A stretch of DNA of 64,000 bases from Pseudideonella sakaiensis (GCF_001293525.1 NZ_BBYR01000029.1:1-64000), one strand, 5' to 3'. Counted from the first letter of the stretch, positions 8,383-19,235 are shown. A program made the numbers and translations. Notes: generated by a model from the sequence alone, not told the origin.

Positions 8383-8420
8383 CTTGCGCACATGATAAAC
8401 AGATCGTTATCTTGCGCAAG
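8383..8420 (-). promoter_or_regulatory. AT-rich promoter with symmetric TGCGCAAG arms
   Basis: This is a clear AT-rich island in GC-rich DNA. On the minus strand TTGCGC (8419-8414) and TATCAT (8397-8392) are 16 bases apart and resemble -35 and -10 boxes. The whole is flanked by inverted CTTGCGCA (8383-8390) and TGCGCAAG (8413-8420), and the right arm lies inside a perfect palindrome CTTGCGCAAG. A regulator could bind these arms. Transcription would start near 8385, about 60 bases before the 40-residue gene. Confidence 0.5.
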
Positions 8421-8628
8421 GGGGTTTGCTCACGGCGTCGTCGCGTGCACGCCACGCGCCCGCGCCATGTCATGCCGAGCCATGCCTGTGTCCAGCGTAG
8501 AGACGTGGCGACCTGCCAACCCACCGACGCGCCGAAGTCGAGACACGCCCGCCCGGAGACGCCTCGGCGGCCGGGGACTCCCGGCCCCTGGAGGCGACGA
8601 CGCCACCGCCGCCACCGGCCCGCCCGGC
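8421..8628. other. Intergenic region with no gene found
   Basis: The full gene-free stretch runs from 8325 to 8628. Apart from the promoter at 8383-8420 I see no supported coding frame, RNA gene or strong terminator. The part near 8560-8600 has short GC inverted repeats around GGCGGCCGGGGACTCCCGGCC that might form a hairpin. Confidence 0.5.
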
Positions 8629-9270
8629 TCAGCGCTTCTTCTTCAGCGGCGCGATGCCCGCGCGCATGCGGTCCCACAGCGCGTTCGGGTCATCGCTCGG
8701 CGCAGGCGAGAGGGCGCCCGGTGCCGCGGGCGTCCCACGCCGCGCACTCGGAGCCGCCGGCCCGGGAGCCGGTGCAGGGGGGCTGGCCGGTGGCGGGGTC
8801 AGCACCTCGCCGAGCAGGTCCAGCAGCCGGGTGCGGGCGCGCTGCGGGTGGCGCCGGTAGTAGGTCAGCACGAGGCCGAGGATGAAACGCTCGTCGTCGT
8901 CGCGCGGCAGGTACTCGGGCGTCGCCGCTGCCTGGGGTTCGCGTCCGGCGGCGGCGCCCGGCGCGCCCGCCGTCGCCGCGGCGGACGGCGCAGCGGCGTC
9001 GTGCGGCCGGTCCATCCAGCCCATCGGCTTGTGGCAGCGCTGCTCGAACTGGCGCGCCAGCCGTTCGCCGATCTGGCGCGACCGGCTCTTGATCTGGCTC
9101 CAGTAGCTCGGCTGGATGTCCAGCCGCTCGGCGAAGCGGCGTTCGAGGCCGCGCAGGGTCGCGGCGTCGGGGTGCTTGACGGTGGCGCTGACGAATTCGT
9201 CGAACAGGCGCAAGGCATTGTCGAGGCGGACCTGGGCCACGTCGGCAGGTCCGTGGGGTCCGGCGCTCAT
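8629..9270 (-). CDS. Helix-turn-helix-like protein, 213 aa
   Basis: The N-terminal ~75 residues look like a small DNA-binding domain. [31 protein letters not shown] has the spacing of an XRE/phage-repressor helix-turn-helix, followed by CHKPMGWMD, a common continuation after such domains. The middle (about 80-115) is Ala/Pro linker. A helical segment (about 118-160, [19 protein letters not shown]) follows, then a Pro-rich tail ending in KKKR. It is probably a cytoplasmic regulator; its targets are unknown. It is divergent from purT with 126 bases between starts. Confidence 0.62.
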   Translation of the reverse strand: MSAGPHGPADVAQVRLDNALRLFDEFVSATVKHPDAATLRGLERRFAERLDIQPSYWSQIKSRSRQIGERLARQFEQRCHKPMGWMDRPHDAAAPSAAATAGAPGAAAGREPQAAATPEYLPRDDDERFILGLVLTYYRRHPQRARTRLLDLLGEVLTPPPASPPAPAPGPAAPSARRGTPAAPGALSPAPSDDPNALWDRMRAGIAPLKKKR

Positions 9271-9396
9271 GCCGCGATGATAAAGGGGCCTTGTCTTCCC
9301 TCCTGGCCGTCGGGCCGGGGGAGGGGGCCGCCGCGCGGCGCCGCGCCGCGGGTCGGCACAATCCGGCATCCGCCCGTCCTGCCTCCGCCCGCTCCG

Positions 9397-10599
9397 ATGA
9401 CCACGCTCGGCACCCCGCTGTCTCCCTCGGCCACCCGCGTCATGCTGCTCGGCAGCGGCGAGCTGGGCAAGGAGGTGCTGATCGCGCTGCAGCGGCTCGG
9501 CGTGGAGACCATCGCCGTCGACCGCTATGCCGACGCCCCCGGCCACCAGGTCGCGCACCGCGCGCACACGCTCGCGATGACCGACCCCGAGGCGCTGCGG
9601 GCGGTGATCGAGGCCGAGCGGCCGCTGCTGGTGGTGCCGGAGATCGAGGCGCTGGCCACGCCCCTGCTGGAGCAGCTCGAGGCCGAGGGCCTGGTGCGCG
9701 TGGTGCCGACCGCGCGCGCGGCCCGCCTGACCATGGACCGAGAGGGGATCCGCCGCCTGGCCGCCGAGTCGCTGCGCCTGCCGACCAGCCCGTATGCCTT
9801 CTGCGATTCCCTGCAGCAGCTGCGCGACGCGATCGACGGCGGCATCGGCTACCCGTGCATCGTCAAGCCGGTGATGAGCAGCTCCGGCAAGGGCCAGAGC
9901 CGCCTCGAGGGCCCGCAGGACCTGGCGGCCGCCTGGCAGACGGCGATGGCCGGCGGCCGCGTCGCCCAGGGCCGCGTGATCGTCGAGGGCGTGATCGACT
10001 TCGAGCACGAGATCACGCTGCTGACGGTGCGCGCGCTCGACGCGCGCGGCGAGGTCGAGACCCGCTTCTGCGCCCCCGTCGGGCACCGCCAGGTGCAGGG
10101 CGATTACGTCGAGAGCTGGCAGCCGCACCCGCTGTCGGTGCGCGCGCAGGAACGCTGCGAGGCGATCGCGGCGTCGGTCACCGAGGCGCTGGGCGGGCTC
10201 GGCCTGTTCGGCGTGGAGCTGTTCGTGCGCGGCGACGAGGTCTGGTTCAGCGAGGTCAGCCCGCGCCCCCACGACACCGGCATGGTGACGATGGCCACGC
10301 AGTGGCAGAACGAGTTCGAGCTGCATGCCCGAGCCATCCTGGGCCTGCCGGTCGACACCACGCTGAAATGCCCGGGCGCGAGCGCGGTCGTCTACGGCGG
10401 CGTCGACGCGCGCGGCATCGTCTTCGACGGCGTGGCGGAGGCGCTGCGGGTGCCGGGCAGCGAACTGCGCCTGTTCGGCAAGCCCGAGAGCCATGCGAAG
10501 CGGCGCATGGGCGTGGCGCTGGTGCACGCCGACGATGTGGACACCGCCCGCGAGCGCGCACGCCGCTGTGCGGCCGCGGTGCGGCCGCGCGCGGTCTGA
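9397..10599 (+). CDS. purT: Formate-dependent GAR transformylase
   Basis: This 400-residue ATP-grasp enzyme makes formyl-glycinamide ribonucleotide from GAR, formate and ATP in purine synthesis, an alternative to PurN. Marks are the N-terminal [13 protein letters not shown], the ATP-grasp loop [21 protein letters not shown], and the strongly conserved [14 protein letters not shown]. Length equals the family norm. The ATG at 9397 begins [10 protein letters not shown], as in other PurT proteins. The histidine kinase follows after 23 bases, which may mean co-transcription without a functional link. Confidence 0.95.
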   Translation: MTTLGTPLSPSATRVMLLGSGELGKEVLIALQRLGVETIAVDRYADAPGHQVAHRAHTLAMTDPEALRAVIEAERPLLVVPEIEALATPLLEQLEAEGLVRVVPTARAARLTMDREGIRRLAAESLRLPTSPYAFCDSLQQLRDAIDGGIGYPCIVKPVMSSSGKGQSRLEGPQDLAAAWQTAMAGGRVAQGRVIVEGVIDFEHEITLLTVRALDARGEVETRFCAPVGHRQVQGDYVESWQPHPLSVRAQERCEAIAASVTEALGGLGLFGVELFVRGDEVWFSEVSPRPHDTGMVTMATQWQNEFELHARAILGLPVDTTLKCPGASAVVYGGVDARGIVFDGVAEALRVPGSELRLFGKPESHAKRRMGVALVHADDVDTARERARRCAAAVRPRAV

Positions 10600-10622
10600 A
10601 CCGGCGGCGGTCGAGGGCAGGG

Positions 10623-13508
10623 ATGAGCGCCTGGCTGCGCGACCTGATCGGCGCCCTGCGCGGTCGCGACGACCCGTTCCCGGCCGGCGACATGCGCGAC
10701 CTGCTGGTCGAGGTGCTCGGCCTGATCGGCGCGGCGACGCTGCTGATGGTGTTCGTCGGGCTGGCCCTGGTGCCGACGTCCACGCCCACCGGCCGCGTCG
10801 TCGCGGTGGTGCTCGGCCTGGCGCCGCTGGCGCTGCGCTGGTGGGTGCAGCGCGGCGCGGGCCGGCTGACGGTGCCGGCGGTGCTCGGCGGGCTCGCCGC
10901 GCTCGCGCTGGTGTGGATCCTGGCCGTCGGCAGCCTGCAGGCCATCCAGAGCGCGCTGCTGCTGCTGCCGCTGATGGTGGTGGCCTTCGTGTACGGGGCG
11001 GCCTGGGGCCTCGCGGGGGCGGCGCTCGTCGGCACGCTCGGCTTCGCGCTCGCGCTGGGCCTGCCCGATCCGCAGCGCATCGGGCGCATCCCGCCGATCA
11101 ACCAGGCCTGGGTGCTGATGGAGTTCGCCTTCGTCACCGTGCTGTGCATGGTCGGCCTGCGGCGCTACGTGGCGCGCAGCCACCGCCAGGCGATCGAGGC
11201 CCAGTCGCTGCGCGTCGAGGACGAGCAGCTGCGCGCGTTGAACCAGCGCCTGCAGATGGCCGTCGAGGCCGGCCAGTTCGGCGTGTGGGACTACGACGTC
11301 GAGCGGCGCCGCTTCTCCTTCGATGCGATGCAGGCGCGGCTCTACGGCCTGCCGCCCACGGTCACCGGCGCCACGCTCGAGGAGTGGCTGCAGGCCGTGC
11401 ACCCGGAGGACCGCGGCCGTGCCCGCACCGAGTTCAGCGCCGTGATCGAGCAGGACCGCGCCTACGACCTCACCTTCCGCATCCGCCAGCGGGGCGGGCA
11501 GGTGCGCTGGCTGCGCAGCCTGGGCCGGGCGCGCGGCGGCGCGGGGGGCCGCGCCGACCACGTGGTTGGCCTGGACCGCGACGTCACGGGCCAGGAGGTC
11601 CAGGCCCAGGCGCTGCGCGACGCCGGAGAGCGGCTGACGATGGCCGTCAGCGCCGCCGGCGGCGTGGCCTGGGTCGTCGGGCCGGACCGCTCGCTGCAGT
11701 GGAATGCGCGCGGCCTCGAGCTGTATGGCCTGGACCTGTTCGAGCACCCCGACGGCTGGCTCGACGTGGTGCTGCCGGAGGACCAGGCCCGCACCGCCGC
11801 CGCGTGGCGCGCGGCGCTGGCCGACGGCGGGGCGCCCGGCTTCGAGTTCGAGTTCCGCATCCGCCACCGCCAGCGCGGGCTGCGCCACGTGCGCTGCGTC
11901 GGCCGCTGCGAGCATGCGCCCGACGGCAGCTTCGTGCGCGCCGTGGGCATCGACATCGACGTCAGCTCGCAGCGCGAGGCCAGCGCGCGCGTGGCCGAGC
12001 TCTCCGAGCGGCTGGCGCTGGCCGCGTCGGCGTCGGGCATGGGCACCTGGCAGCTCGACCTGCGCCAGGGCGGCATCGCCTGGGACGCGCGCCAGGCGGC
12101 GCTGTACGGCCTGCCGCCCGAGCCCTGCCAGGTCGGGCCGATGCAGTGGGCCGACTGGGTCGAGCCGGAGGACCGGCCCGCGCTGCAGGCCGTGCTCGAC
12201 GGCAGCGCCGAGCGCATGGAATGGTCGCTGCGCCCGCTCGACGGCCAGCCCACCGGGCGGCGCGTGCGCACGATGGCCCAGACGGTGCGCGACGACGCGG
12301 GCCTGGCGGTGCGGCGGGTGGGTGCCAGCTTCGACATCACCGCCGAGTGGCTGGCCCAGCGCGCCATCCAGCGCGCGCGCGAGGAGGCCGAGCAGTCCAG
12401 CCAGGCGAAGAGCGCCTTCCTCGCCAACATGAGCCACGAGATCCGCACGCCGATGAACGCGGTGATCGGCCTGACCGGCCTGCTGATCGACAGCGTCGGC
12501 CCAGGCCCGGCGCACCAGCAGGCCGCCAAGGCCCACTCCGCGGCGCGCAGCCTGCTGGCGGTGCTGAACGACGTGCTCGACGTCTCGAAGATCGAGGCCG
12601 GCAAGCTCGGGCTGGAGCGCCACCGCTTCGCGATCCAGGACGTGTTCGCGCTGGTGCAGGACACCTTCGCGCACGAGGCGCAGGCGAAGGGCCTGGCGCT
12701 GCGCTTCGAGCTCGACCCGGCGCTGCCGGCGACCTGGCTGGGCGACCGGGTGCGCCTGCAGCAGATCCTGCTCAACCTCGCCGGCAATGCGCTGAAGTTC
12801 ACGCAGCGCGGCGAGGTGCGGCTGCATTCCCGCGTCGGCGTGCGCGGCGGGCTGCACTGCGAGGTCGAGGACACCGGCATCGGCATGGACCGGCAGACCC
12901 AGTCCCGCATCTTCGAGGCCTTCGAGCAGGCCGACGCCTCCACCAGCCGGCGCTATGGCGGCACCGGACTGGGCCTGACGATCAGCCGCCACCTGGTCGA
13001 GCTGATGGGCGGCGAGCTCGGGCTGCGCTCGGTGCCCGGCGAGGGCACGCGCTTCTGGTTCGAGGTGACGCAGCTGGAGCCGGTGCCCGACGAGGCGCCG
13101 GAGGACCCGGCCTCCTCGCACGGCCGCTTCGAGCGCCTGGTCGGCGCCAGCGTGCTGCTGGTCGAGGACAACGAGCTGAACCGCCTGGTCGGCGAGGAGA
13201 TGCTGCGCCGCCTCGGCGCCGAGCCGCTGCTGGCGTCGAGCGGCCCGGAGGCGCTGTCGATGCTGCGCAGCCGGCCGGTCGATGCGGTGCTGATGGACAT
13301 CCAGATGCCCGGCATGGACGGCCTGGAGACCACGCGGCGCATCCGCGCGCTGCCGGCGCCGGTCGGCCAGGTGCCGGTGATCGCGATGACCGCCAATGCG
13401 ATGGCCGGCGACCGCGAGCGCTCGCTGGCCGCCGGCATGAACGACCACGTCACCAAGCCGATCGACCGCACCGCGCTCGGCGAGGTGCTGGCGCAGTGGA
13501 TCGCCTGA
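10623..13508 (+). CDS. Hybrid sensor histidine kinase with PAS repeats
   Basis: This is a 961-residue inner-membrane kinase. Residues about 30-185 hold five to six hydrophobic helices, and a short coiled linker follows. Three PAS-like modules come next (about 205-335, 335-465 and 460-580), the first two with the PAS_3 pattern of W-D and FRIR-x-W/HVR strands. The HisKA box [11 protein letters not shown] has the phospho-accepting His605. The ATP domain has [17 protein letters not shown] and [10 protein letters not shown] boxes. The C-terminal receiver has VEDNELNR and phospho-acceptor Asp892 in [11 protein letters not shown]. No separate response regulator or Hpt partner lies nearby, so output probably goes to an unlinked partner. 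The signal is unknown. Confidence 0.92.
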   Translation: MSAWLRDLIGALRGRDDPFPAGDMRDLLVEVLGLIGAATLLMVFVGLALVPTSTPTGRVVAVVLGLAPLALRWWVQRGAGRLTVPAVLGGLAALALVWILAVGSLQAIQSALLLLPLMVVAFVYGAAWGLAGAALVGTLGFALALGLPDPQRIGRIPPINQAWVLMEFAFVTVLCMVGLRRYVARSHRQAIEAQSLRVEDEQLRALNQRLQMAVEAGQFGVWDYDVERRRFSFDAMQARLYGLPPTVTGATLEEWLQAVHPEDRGRARTEFSAVIEQDRAYDLTFRIRQRGGQVRWLRSLGRARGGAGGRADHVVGLDRDVTGQEVQAQALRDAGERLTMAVSAAGGVAWVVGPDRSLQWNARGLELYGLDLFEHPDGWLDVVLPEDQARTAAAWRAALADGGAPGFEFEFRIRHRQRGLRHVRCVGRCEHAPDGSFVRAVGIDIDVSSQREASARVAELSERLALAASASGMGTWQLDLRQGGIAWDARQAALYGLPPEPCQVGPMQWADWVEPEDRPALQAVLDGSAERMEWSLRPLDGQPTGRRVRTMAQTVRDDAGLAVRRVGASFDITAEWLAQRAIQRAREEAEQSSQAKSAFLANMSHEIRTPMNAVIGLTGLLIDSVGPGPAHQQAAKAHSAARSLLAVLNDVLDVSKIEAGKLGLERHRFAIQDVFALVQDTFAHEAQAKGLALRFELDPALPATWLGDRVRLQQILLNLAGNALKFTQRGEVRLHSRVGVRGGLHCEVEDTGIGMDRQTQSRIFEAFEQADASTSRRYGGTGLGLTISRHLVELMGGELGLRSVPGEGTRFWFEVTQLEPVPDEAPEDPASSHGRFERLVGASVLLVEDNELNRLVGEEMLRRLGAEPLLASSGPEALSMLRSRPVDAVLMDIQMPGMDGLETTRRIRALPAPVGQVPVIAMTANAMAGDRERSLAAGMNDHVTKPIDRTALGEVLAQWIA

Positions 13509-13574
13509 CGGGCTGGGCGGCCGACGGCGCAGCGGCCCCGGCCCGCGGCGGCGGGCGGGTGCGCGCCGCGGCCG

Positions 13575-15083
13575 CTACTGGAAGGCGACCTCCGCGAAGC
13601 TGCGCAGCTTGCGGCTGTGCAGCTGGCCCATGCCGCTGGCGCGCAGCAGCTCGACGGCCTGCAGGCCGATGCGCAGGTGCTGCTCGACGCGCTCGCGGTA
13701 GAAGTGGTTGGCCATGCCCGGCAGCTTGATCTCGCCGTGCAGCGGCTTGTCGCTGACGCACAGCAGCGTGCCGTAGGGCACGCGGAAGCGGAAGCCGTTG
13801 GCCGCGATGGTCGCGCTTTCCATGTCCAGCGCGATCGCGCGGCTCTGGCTGAAGCGCCGCTCCGGGTTGCTGACGTCGGGGCCGAAGGGCGCCAGTTCCC
13901 AGTTGCGGTTGTCGGTGCTGGCCACCGTGCCGGTGCGCAGGATGCGTTTCAGCTCGTAGCCCTCGAGCTGGGTCACGTCCGCGACGGCCGCCTCCAGCGC
14001 GACCTGGATCTCGGCCAGCGCCGGGATCGGCACCCACAGCGGCAGGTCCTCGTCGAGCACGTGGTCCTCGCGCACGTAGCCGTGCGCGAGCACGTAGTCG
14101 CCCAGCGCCTGCGAGTTGCGCAGCCCGGCGCAGTGGCCGAGCATGATCCAGGCGTGCGGGCGCAGCACGGCGATGTGGTCGGTGATGGTCTTCGCGTTGG
14201 CCGGCCCGACGCCGATGTTCACCATCGTGATGCCGGCGTGCTTGCCGCGCACCAGGTGGTAGGCGGGCATCTGCGGCAGCCGCGGCGGTGGCGCGCCGAG
14301 CTCGTCGCCGGGCTGGGGCGGCTCGCCGTCCTTGCGGGTGATCACGTTGCCCGGCTCGACGAAGGCCGCGTAGTCGCCGGGGGCGCCCGCCGCCATCGCC
14401 TCGTGGCCGAGCCGGATGAACTCGTCGATGTAGAACTGGTAGTTCGTGAACAGCACGAAGTTCTGGAAGTGCTCGGGCGCGGTGCCGGTGTAGTGGCGCA
14501 GCCGGTGCAGCGAGTAGTCGACGCGGGGGGCCGTGAACAGGGCCAGGGGCTGGGCCTCGCCGGGGCCGGGGTCGTGCGTGCCGTTCGCGATGCCGTCGTC
14601 CATCGCGGCCAGGTTCGGCAGGTCGAACAGGTCGCGCATGCGGGTGCGCCGCACCGCGTCGAGCGAGCCTTCGAGGTGATCGTGCTCGGCCAGTGAGAAG
14701 TGCACCGGGATCGGCTGCGCGCTGGTGCCGATCTCGATCGGCACCTGGTGGTTCTTCAGCAGCAGGCGGAACTGCTCGCGGTAGTAGTCACCGAACAGGT
14801 CGGGCCGCGTCAGCGTGGTCTCGAAGGTGCCGCGGCCGGCGACGAAGCCGTAGCTCAGCCGCGAGTCGGGCCGCGCGACCGTGTCGGTGTGCACGCGCGC
14901 GAAGGGGTAGCAGGCGCGCACATGGTGCGTCAGCGCCTCGCCGGCCACGTAGCGGCGCAGCGACTCGCGCAGGTGCTCGGTGCTGTTCTGGTAGATGGTG
15001 CGCACCTGCGCCAGCGCCGCATCGGCGTCGTCGAACAGGGCAGGGGCGAGGTAGGGCGGGGTGTGGGCGAACGGGGTGGACAT
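13575..15083 (-). CDS. amn: AMP nucleosidase
   Basis: This 502-residue enzyme hydrolyses AMP to adenine and ribose 5-phosphate and so helps set adenylate levels. It has the long N-terminal AMP-nucleosidase domain (about 1-185) and a C-terminal nucleoside-phosphorylase-like fold, with [26 protein letters not shown], the [19 protein letters not shown] segment and the conserved [10 protein letters not shown]. The ATG at 15083 gives [14 protein letters not shown]; a start 17 codons upstream is possible but gives an odd N-terminus. It converges on the histidine kinase, 66 bases away. Confidence 0.95.
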   Translation of the reverse strand: MSTPFAHTPPYLAPALFDDADAALAQVRTIYQNSTEHLRESLRRYVAGEALTHHVRACYPFARVHTDTVARPDSRLSYGFVAGRGTFETTLTRPDLFGDYYREQFRLLLKNHQVPIEIGTSAQPIPVHFSLAEHDHLEGSLDAVRRTRMRDLFDLPNLAAMDDGIANGTHDPGPGEAQPLALFTAPRVDYSLHRLRHYTGTAPEHFQNFVLFTNYQFYIDEFIRLGHEAMAAGAPGDYAAFVEPGNVITRKDGEPPQPGDELGAPPPRLPQMPAYHLVRGKHAGITMVNIGVGPANAKTITDHIAVLRPHAWIMLGHCAGLRNSQALGDYVLAHGYVREDHVLDEDLPLWVPIPALAEIQVALEAAVADVTQLEGYELKRILRTGTVASTDNRNWELAPFGPDVSNPERRFSQSRAIALDMESATIAANGFRFRVPYGTLLCVSDKPLHGEIKLPGMANHFYRERVEQHLRIGLQAVELLRASGMGQLHSRKLRSFAEVAFQ

Positions 15084-15242
15084 GCGATTCGGGAAGCAAA
15101 AGCCATTCTCGCCCGCGCCGGCGCGTCCTGCCATCCGGAGGATCGCCTAAGCGCGCCTCGCGGCAGCCCGTCGGCGGTCTTCGCTACAGTCCGGCGCATG
15201 CGGTGCCGGAGCGCCGGCCGCGACGATTCCGAGGAGACCCCG

Positions 15243-15374
15243 ATGACCCCGTCCCTGCCGCGGCCGCGGCCGTTCTGCCGCGCTGCCGTGGCCTTGCCCG
15301 CGGTGTCCGTGCCGCCCGTGCCGTCGGTGCCGTCGGTGCCGTCCGGGGCCGGTGCGCCGGCCGCCCGCCGGTGA
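15243..15374 (+). CDS. Possible small ORF coupled to the NUDIX-MBL gene
   Basis: This is a 43-residue frame starting MTPSLPRPRPF and containing VPPVPSVPSVPS, which comes from a 9-bp tandem repeat. GAGGAG sits six bases before the ATG, far better than any site before the next gene. Its TGA overlaps the GTG start of the NUDIX-MBL gene (GTGA). It may be a leader whose translation delivers ribosomes to that gene, a genuine small protein, or a relic of a different N-terminus after a frameshift. I cannot choose among these. Confidence 0.35.
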   Translation: MTPSLPRPRPFCRAAVALPAVSVPPVPSVPSVPSGAGAPAARR

Positions 15375-17098
15375 GCGCCGAGCCGCGGGCGCTGGCCCGG
15401 CCGGAAGTGGCGTCGGTGGAGGCGAGCGTCGAGGCGGGGGCCGAGCGGCCGCCGCGTCCGGCCGCCACCGTGGTGGTGGTGCGCGACGGTGCCGAGGGCC
15501 TGGAGGTGCTGCTGCTGAAGCGCGCCGAGCGCGGCGACCACAACAGCAGCGCCTGGGTGTTCCCCGGCGGCCTGACGGACCCGCGCGACCGCGACGCGTC
15601 CCCCTGCGTCGATGGCCTGGACGACGCCGAGGCCAGCCGGCGGCTCGGCCTGCCGTCCGGCGGGCTCGACTACGCGCTGGCCGCGTGGCGCGAGTGCTTC
15701 GAGGAGGCCGGCCTGCTGCTCGGCGCGGACGCCCCGCCGCCTGCGGCCGAGGGCTGGCGCGAGGCGCTGCAGCGCGGCGAGCGCACGCTGGCGGCGTTCT
15801 GCGCCGCGCTCGGCCTGCGGGTGGCGCTGGACCGGCTCGTCTACCTCAGCCACTGGGTGACGCCGCCGAACCGCGCGAAGCGCTTCGACACCCGCTTCTT
15901 CCTGGCGCGGGCGCCGCAGGGCCAGGCGGTGCGCCACGACGGCGCCGAGACCATCGACCACCGCTGGCTGCGGCCGGCCGACGCGCTGCGCCAGGGCGCG
16001 GCGATGAAGCTGCTGACGCCGACGCTGGCCACGCTGCAGCTGCTGGCGCGCCATTCCGACGTCGCCAGCCTGTGGGCGTGGGCGACCGCGCCGCGCGAGA
16101 TCCGTGCCGCCATGCCGGCCGTCGGCACCGGCGCGCAGGGCCCGCGGCCCGTGACGCCGGACGAGCCGGCCTACGCCGAGCTCGCGCGGCTGGATCCGCA
16201 GCGGCGTGGCGGCGGCTCCTACGAGCTGCTGCCGGGCCGCGCGGTGCGCCTGTCTCCGCGCCTGCTGCGCGTGACGGCGAACAACGGCAACCTGATGACC
16301 GGCCCCGGCACCAACACCTACCTGGTGGGCGTGCCGGGCCGCGAGACGGACGCCGACGGGCCGGGCTGGGCGGTGATCGACCCGGGGCCCGACGACGCGG
16401 CCCATGTGGACGCGATCCTGGCCGCGGCGCCGGGCCCGATCCGCTGGATCTTCGTCACCCACACCCACACCGACCACTCGCCGGCCGCCGCGGCGCTGGC
16501 GCGGCGCACCGGCGCGCCGGTGCATGGCCGCGTTGCCGACCACCCGCAGTGGCAGGACCCCGGCTTCCGCCCGGACGTGCCGCTGGCCGGCGGCGAGCGC
16601 TTCGTGCTCGGGCACGGTGACGCGGGCGCGACCACGACGCTGGCCGTGATCCACACGCCCGGCCATGCGTCGAACCACCTCTGCTACCTCGTCGAGGAGG
16701 AGAAGACCCTGCTGACCGGCGACCACGTGATGCAGAGCAGCACGGTGGTGATCAACCCGCCGGACGGCGACATGGCGGCCTACCTCGCGTCGCTGCGCGC
16801 GCTGGCGCAGCGCGAGCTCGACTGGCTGGCGCCCGGCCACGGCTTCCTGATGGACCGGCCGCGCGAGGCGATGCAGGCGATCGTCGCGCACCGGCTGGCG
16901 CGCGAGGCCAAGGTGCTGGCGGCGCTGCAGGCGCTCGCGCCGGCCACCGACGAGGCGCTGCTGGCCCGGGTCTACGCCGACGTGCCGCCGAAGCTGCACC
17001 GCGTGGCGCTGCGTTCGCTGAACGCGCACCTGCTGAAGCTGGCCGCCGAGGGGCGGGCCGTGCACGACGGCGTGCACTGGCAGCCGGGCGCCACCTGA
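15371..17098 (+). CDS. NUDIX hydrolase fused to metallo-beta-lactamase-fold hydrolase
   Basis: This 575-residue fusion has two halves. Residues about 35-230 form a NUDIX domain with WVFPGGL and [13 protein letters not shown]; the Nudix box is interrupted by an insertion between the GG and REx2EEAG parts, as in NUDT19/RppH-unlike members. Residues about 290-520 form a metallo-beta-lactamase fold of the LACTB2/glyoxalase-II type, with NTYLVG, the metal motif THTHTDH near 363, [12 protein letters not shown] and LTGDHVM. The C-terminal helical part is typical of LACTB2. Likely substrates are CoA or nucleotide diphosphates for the first half and a thioester, phosphodiester or RNA for the second; this is inference. 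The GTG start overlaps the small ORF upstream. Confidence 0.85.
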   Translation: MSAEPRALARPEVASVEASVEAGAERPPRPAATVVVVRDGAEGLEVLLLKRAERGDHNSSAWVFPGGLTDPRDRDASPCVDGLDDAEASRRLGLPSGGLDYALAAWRECFEEAGLLLGADAPPPAAEGWREALQRGERTLAAFCAALGLRVALDRLVYLSHWVTPPNRAKRFDTRFFLARAPQGQAVRHDGAETIDHRWLRPADALRQGAAMKLLTPTLATLQLLARHSDVASLWAWATAPREIRAAMPAVGTGAQGPRPVTPDEPAYAELARLDPQRRGGGSYELLPGRAVRLSPRLLRVTANNGNLMTGPGTNTYLVGVPGRETDADGPGWAVIDPGPDDAAHVDAILAAAPGPIRWIFVTHTHTDHSPAAAALARRTGAPVHGRVADHPQWQDPGFRPDVPLAGGERFVLGHGDAGATTTLAVIHTPGHASNHLCYLVEEEKTLLTGDHVMQSSTVVINPPDGDMAAYLASLRALAQRELDWLAPGHGFLMDRPREAMQAIVAHRLAREAKVLAALQALAPATDEALLARVYADVPPKLHRVALRSLNAHLLKLAAEGRAVHDGVHWQPGAT

Positions 17099-17191
17099 AG
17101 GCGCGGCCCGGCGCGGGCCCTTGCGGGGCCGCCCCGCCGCGGACGGGCCCCGGGTCGCCCCGGGGGCGTCCCCTGCCCGGGACCGGCTAAG

Positions 17192-17209
17192 ATTGACGTA
17201 TACGTCAAT
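17192..17209. promoter_or_regulatory. Palindromic operator upstream of liuA
   Basis: ATTGACGTATACGTCAAT is an 18-bp perfect palindrome 37 bases before the liuA start, with TAAGAT (a weak -10) just to its left. The identical palindrome lies upstream of liuB at 27766-27783. Leucine-degradation genes in proteobacteria are known to be controlled by LiuR (MerR type) or LiuQ (TetR type); this is the likely binding site. No such regulator gene is in this window. Confidence 0.8.
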
Positions 17210-17246
17210 TGCGTCGCCGCGTCCGCGGCCCCCAGGAGAACCTCCC

Positions 17247-18425
17247 ATGAGCCTGCCCGGCCTGAATTTCCAGCTCGGCGACGACATCGATGCGCTGCGC
17301 GATGCGGTGCGCGCCTTCGCCGAGGCCGAGATCGCGCCGCGCGCGGCCGAGATCGACCGCAGCGACCGCTTCCCGATGGACCTGTGGCGCAAGATGGGCG
17401 AGCTGGGCGTGCTCGGCATCACCGTGCCCGAGGCCGACGGCGGGGCCGACATGGGCTACCTCGCGCACATGGTGGCGATGGAGGAGATCAGCCGCGCGAG
17501 CGCGAGCGTCGGCCTGAGCTATGGCGCGCACAGCAACCTGTGCGTCAACCAGATCAAGCGCAACGGCAGCGAGGCGCAGAAGCGCAAGTACCTGCCCAAG
17601 CTGATCAGCGGCGAGCACGTGGGCGCGCTGGCGATGAGCGAGCCGGGCGCCGGCTCCGACGTGATCAGCATGAAGCTGCGCGCCGAGGAGCGCGGCGGGG
17701 TCTACGTCCTCAACGGCAGCAAGATGTGGATCACCAACGGCCCGGATGCCGACACGCTGGTGGTCTACGCGAAGACCGAGCCGCAGCTGGGCGCGCGCGG
17801 CGTCACCGCCTTCCTGATCGAGAAGACCATGCCCGGCTTCTCCGTCGCTCAGAAGCTCGACAAGCTCGGCATGCGCGGCAGCCACACCGGCGAGCTGGTG
17901 TTCCGCGACGTCGAGGTGCCGGCCGAGAACATCCTCGGCACGCTGAACGGCGGTGCCCGCGTGCTGATGAGCGGCCTGGACTACGAGCGCGCGGTGCTCG
18001 CCGCCGGCCCGATCGGCATCATGCAGGCCGTGATGGACCAGGTCGTGCCCTACATCCACGAGCGCAAGCAGTTCGGCCAGAGCATCGGCGAGTTCCAGCT
18101 CATCCAGGGCAAGGTGGCCGACATGTACACCGTGCTGCAGGCCGCGCGCGCCTTCTGCTACACGGTGGGCAAGAACCTCGACGCGCTCGGCAGCGAGCAC
18201 GTGCGCCAGGTGCGCAAGGACTGCGCCAGCGTCATCCTCTGGTGCGCCGAAAAGGCGACCTGGATGGCCGGCGAGGGCATCCAGATCTTCGGCGGCAACG
18301 GCTACATCAACGACTACCCGCTGGGCCGGCTCTGGCGCGACGCCAAGCTGTACGAGATCGGCGCCGGCACCTCCGAGGTGCGCCGCATGCTGATCGGCCG
18401 CGAGCTGTTCGCCGAGACGATGTGA
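17247..18425 (+). CDS. liuA: Isovaleryl-CoA dehydrogenase
   Basis: This 392-residue flavoprotein oxidises isovaleryl-CoA to 3-methylcrotonyl-CoA in leucine breakdown and passes electrons to ETF. It has the acyl-CoA dehydrogenase folds with [20 protein letters not shown], and [17 protein letters not shown]. Glu247 in [10 protein letters not shown] is the catalytic base at the position used by isovaleryl-CoA dehydrogenases, while the usual YEGT glutamate is replaced in EIGAGTSEV, as expected for this subgroup. AGGAG eight bases upstream supports the ATG. It lies behind the liu operator and heads a same-strand run. Confidence 0.95.
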   Translation: MSLPGLNFQLGDDIDALRDAVRAFAEAEIAPRAAEIDRSDRFPMDLWRKMGELGVLGITVPEADGGADMGYLAHMVAMEEISRASASVGLSYGAHSNLCVNQIKRNGSEAQKRKYLPKLISGEHVGALAMSEPGAGSDVISMKLRAEERGGVYVLNGSKMWITNGPDADTLVVYAKTEPQLGARGVTAFLIEKTMPGFSVAQKLDKLGMRGSHTGELVFRDVEVPAENILGTLNGGARVLMSGLDYERAVLAAGPIGIMQAVMDQVVPYIHERKQFGQSIGEFQLIQGKVADMYTVLQAARAFCYTVGKNLDALGSEHVRQVRKDCASVILWCAEKATWMAGEGIQIFGGNGYINDYPLGRLWRDAKLYEIGAGTSEVRRMLIGRELFAETM

Positions 18426-18490
18426 CGGGGGATGCCGAGCCGGCCGCGGCTGCGTACACTGCGCCGCATGATGCACTGCAGCATACCGTC

Positions 18491-19222
18491 ATGAGCGCAC
18501 GCGACGACCTGGCCGACCTGTTCGACAACAACCGCCGCTGGGCCGACACCACGCAGCAGCGCGAGCCCGGCTTCTTCTCGAAGCTGCTGACGCAGCAGAC
18601 GCCGCAGTACCTGTGGATCGGCTGTGCCGACAGCCGGGTGCCCGCCAACGAGCTGGTGGACCTGCTGCCCGGCGAGCTGTTCGTGCACCGCAACGTGGCC
18701 AACGTCGTCGCGCACTCGGACCTGAACGCGCTGTCGGTGATCCAGTACGCGGTCGACGCGCTGCGGGTGAAGCACATCATCGTGGTCGGCCACTCGAACT
18801 GCGGCGGCGTGCGCGCCGCGCTCGACGACCTGCGGCTCGGCCTGGTCGACAACTGGATCCGCCACGTGAAGGACGTGCGCCGCCTGCACGCCGGCTTCCT
18901 CGACGCGCTCGAGCCGGAGCGCCGGCAGCAGGCGCTGTGCGAGCTGAACGTGCTGGAGCAGGCGCGCAACCTGTGCTCTACGACCATCGTGCAGGATGCC
19001 TGGGCGCGCGGCCAGTCGGTGACCATCCACGGCTGGGTCTACGGCCTGCACAACGGCCTGCTCGAGGACCTGAAGATCACCGTCGGCGGCGGCAGCGACA
19101 TCGCCGCGGCCTACGAGCGGGCGCTGGCCGGCGTGCGGGCGCGCTACGCGGCGCCGGCCGGCGGCGACGCGATCGCCACGGCCGCGCCGGCCTCCCCGGC
19201 CGACGACACCGCCGCAGCTTGA
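18491..19222 (+). CDS. can: Beta-class carbonic anhydrase
   Basis: This 243-residue zinc enzyme interconverts CO2 and bicarbonate. CADSR holds zinc ligand Cys45 and the Asp47/Arg49 dyad, and GHSNCGG holds ligands His101 and Cys104. The C-terminal 25 residues form an Ala-rich tail outside the domain. ATG at 18491 gives [17 protein letters not shown]; another ATG pair further upstream is less likely. Placed between liuA and aceK, it may supply bicarbonate for the biotin-dependent methylcrotonyl-CoA carboxylase of the same regulon, which is inference. The symbol could equally be cynT. Confidence 0.93.
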   Translation: MSARDDLADLFDNNRRWADTTQQREPGFFSKLLTQQTPQYLWIGCADSRVPANELVDLLPGELFVHRNVANVVAHSDLNALSVIQYAVDALRVKHIIVVGHSNCGGVRAALDDLRLGLVDNWIRHVKDVRRLHAGFLDALEPERRQQALCELNVLEQARNLCSTTIVQDAWARGQSVTIHGWVYGLHNGLLEDLKITVGGGSDIAAAYERALAGVRARYAAPAGGDAIATAAPASPADDTAAA

Positions 19223-19235
19223 GCGGGAGCCGCCG

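Noticed and set aside
8325-8393. Longer 63-residue version of the 40-residue peptide gene
   Set aside because: It would start at the predicted transcription start with almost no leader, while the internal ATG has a GGAG site five bases upstream.
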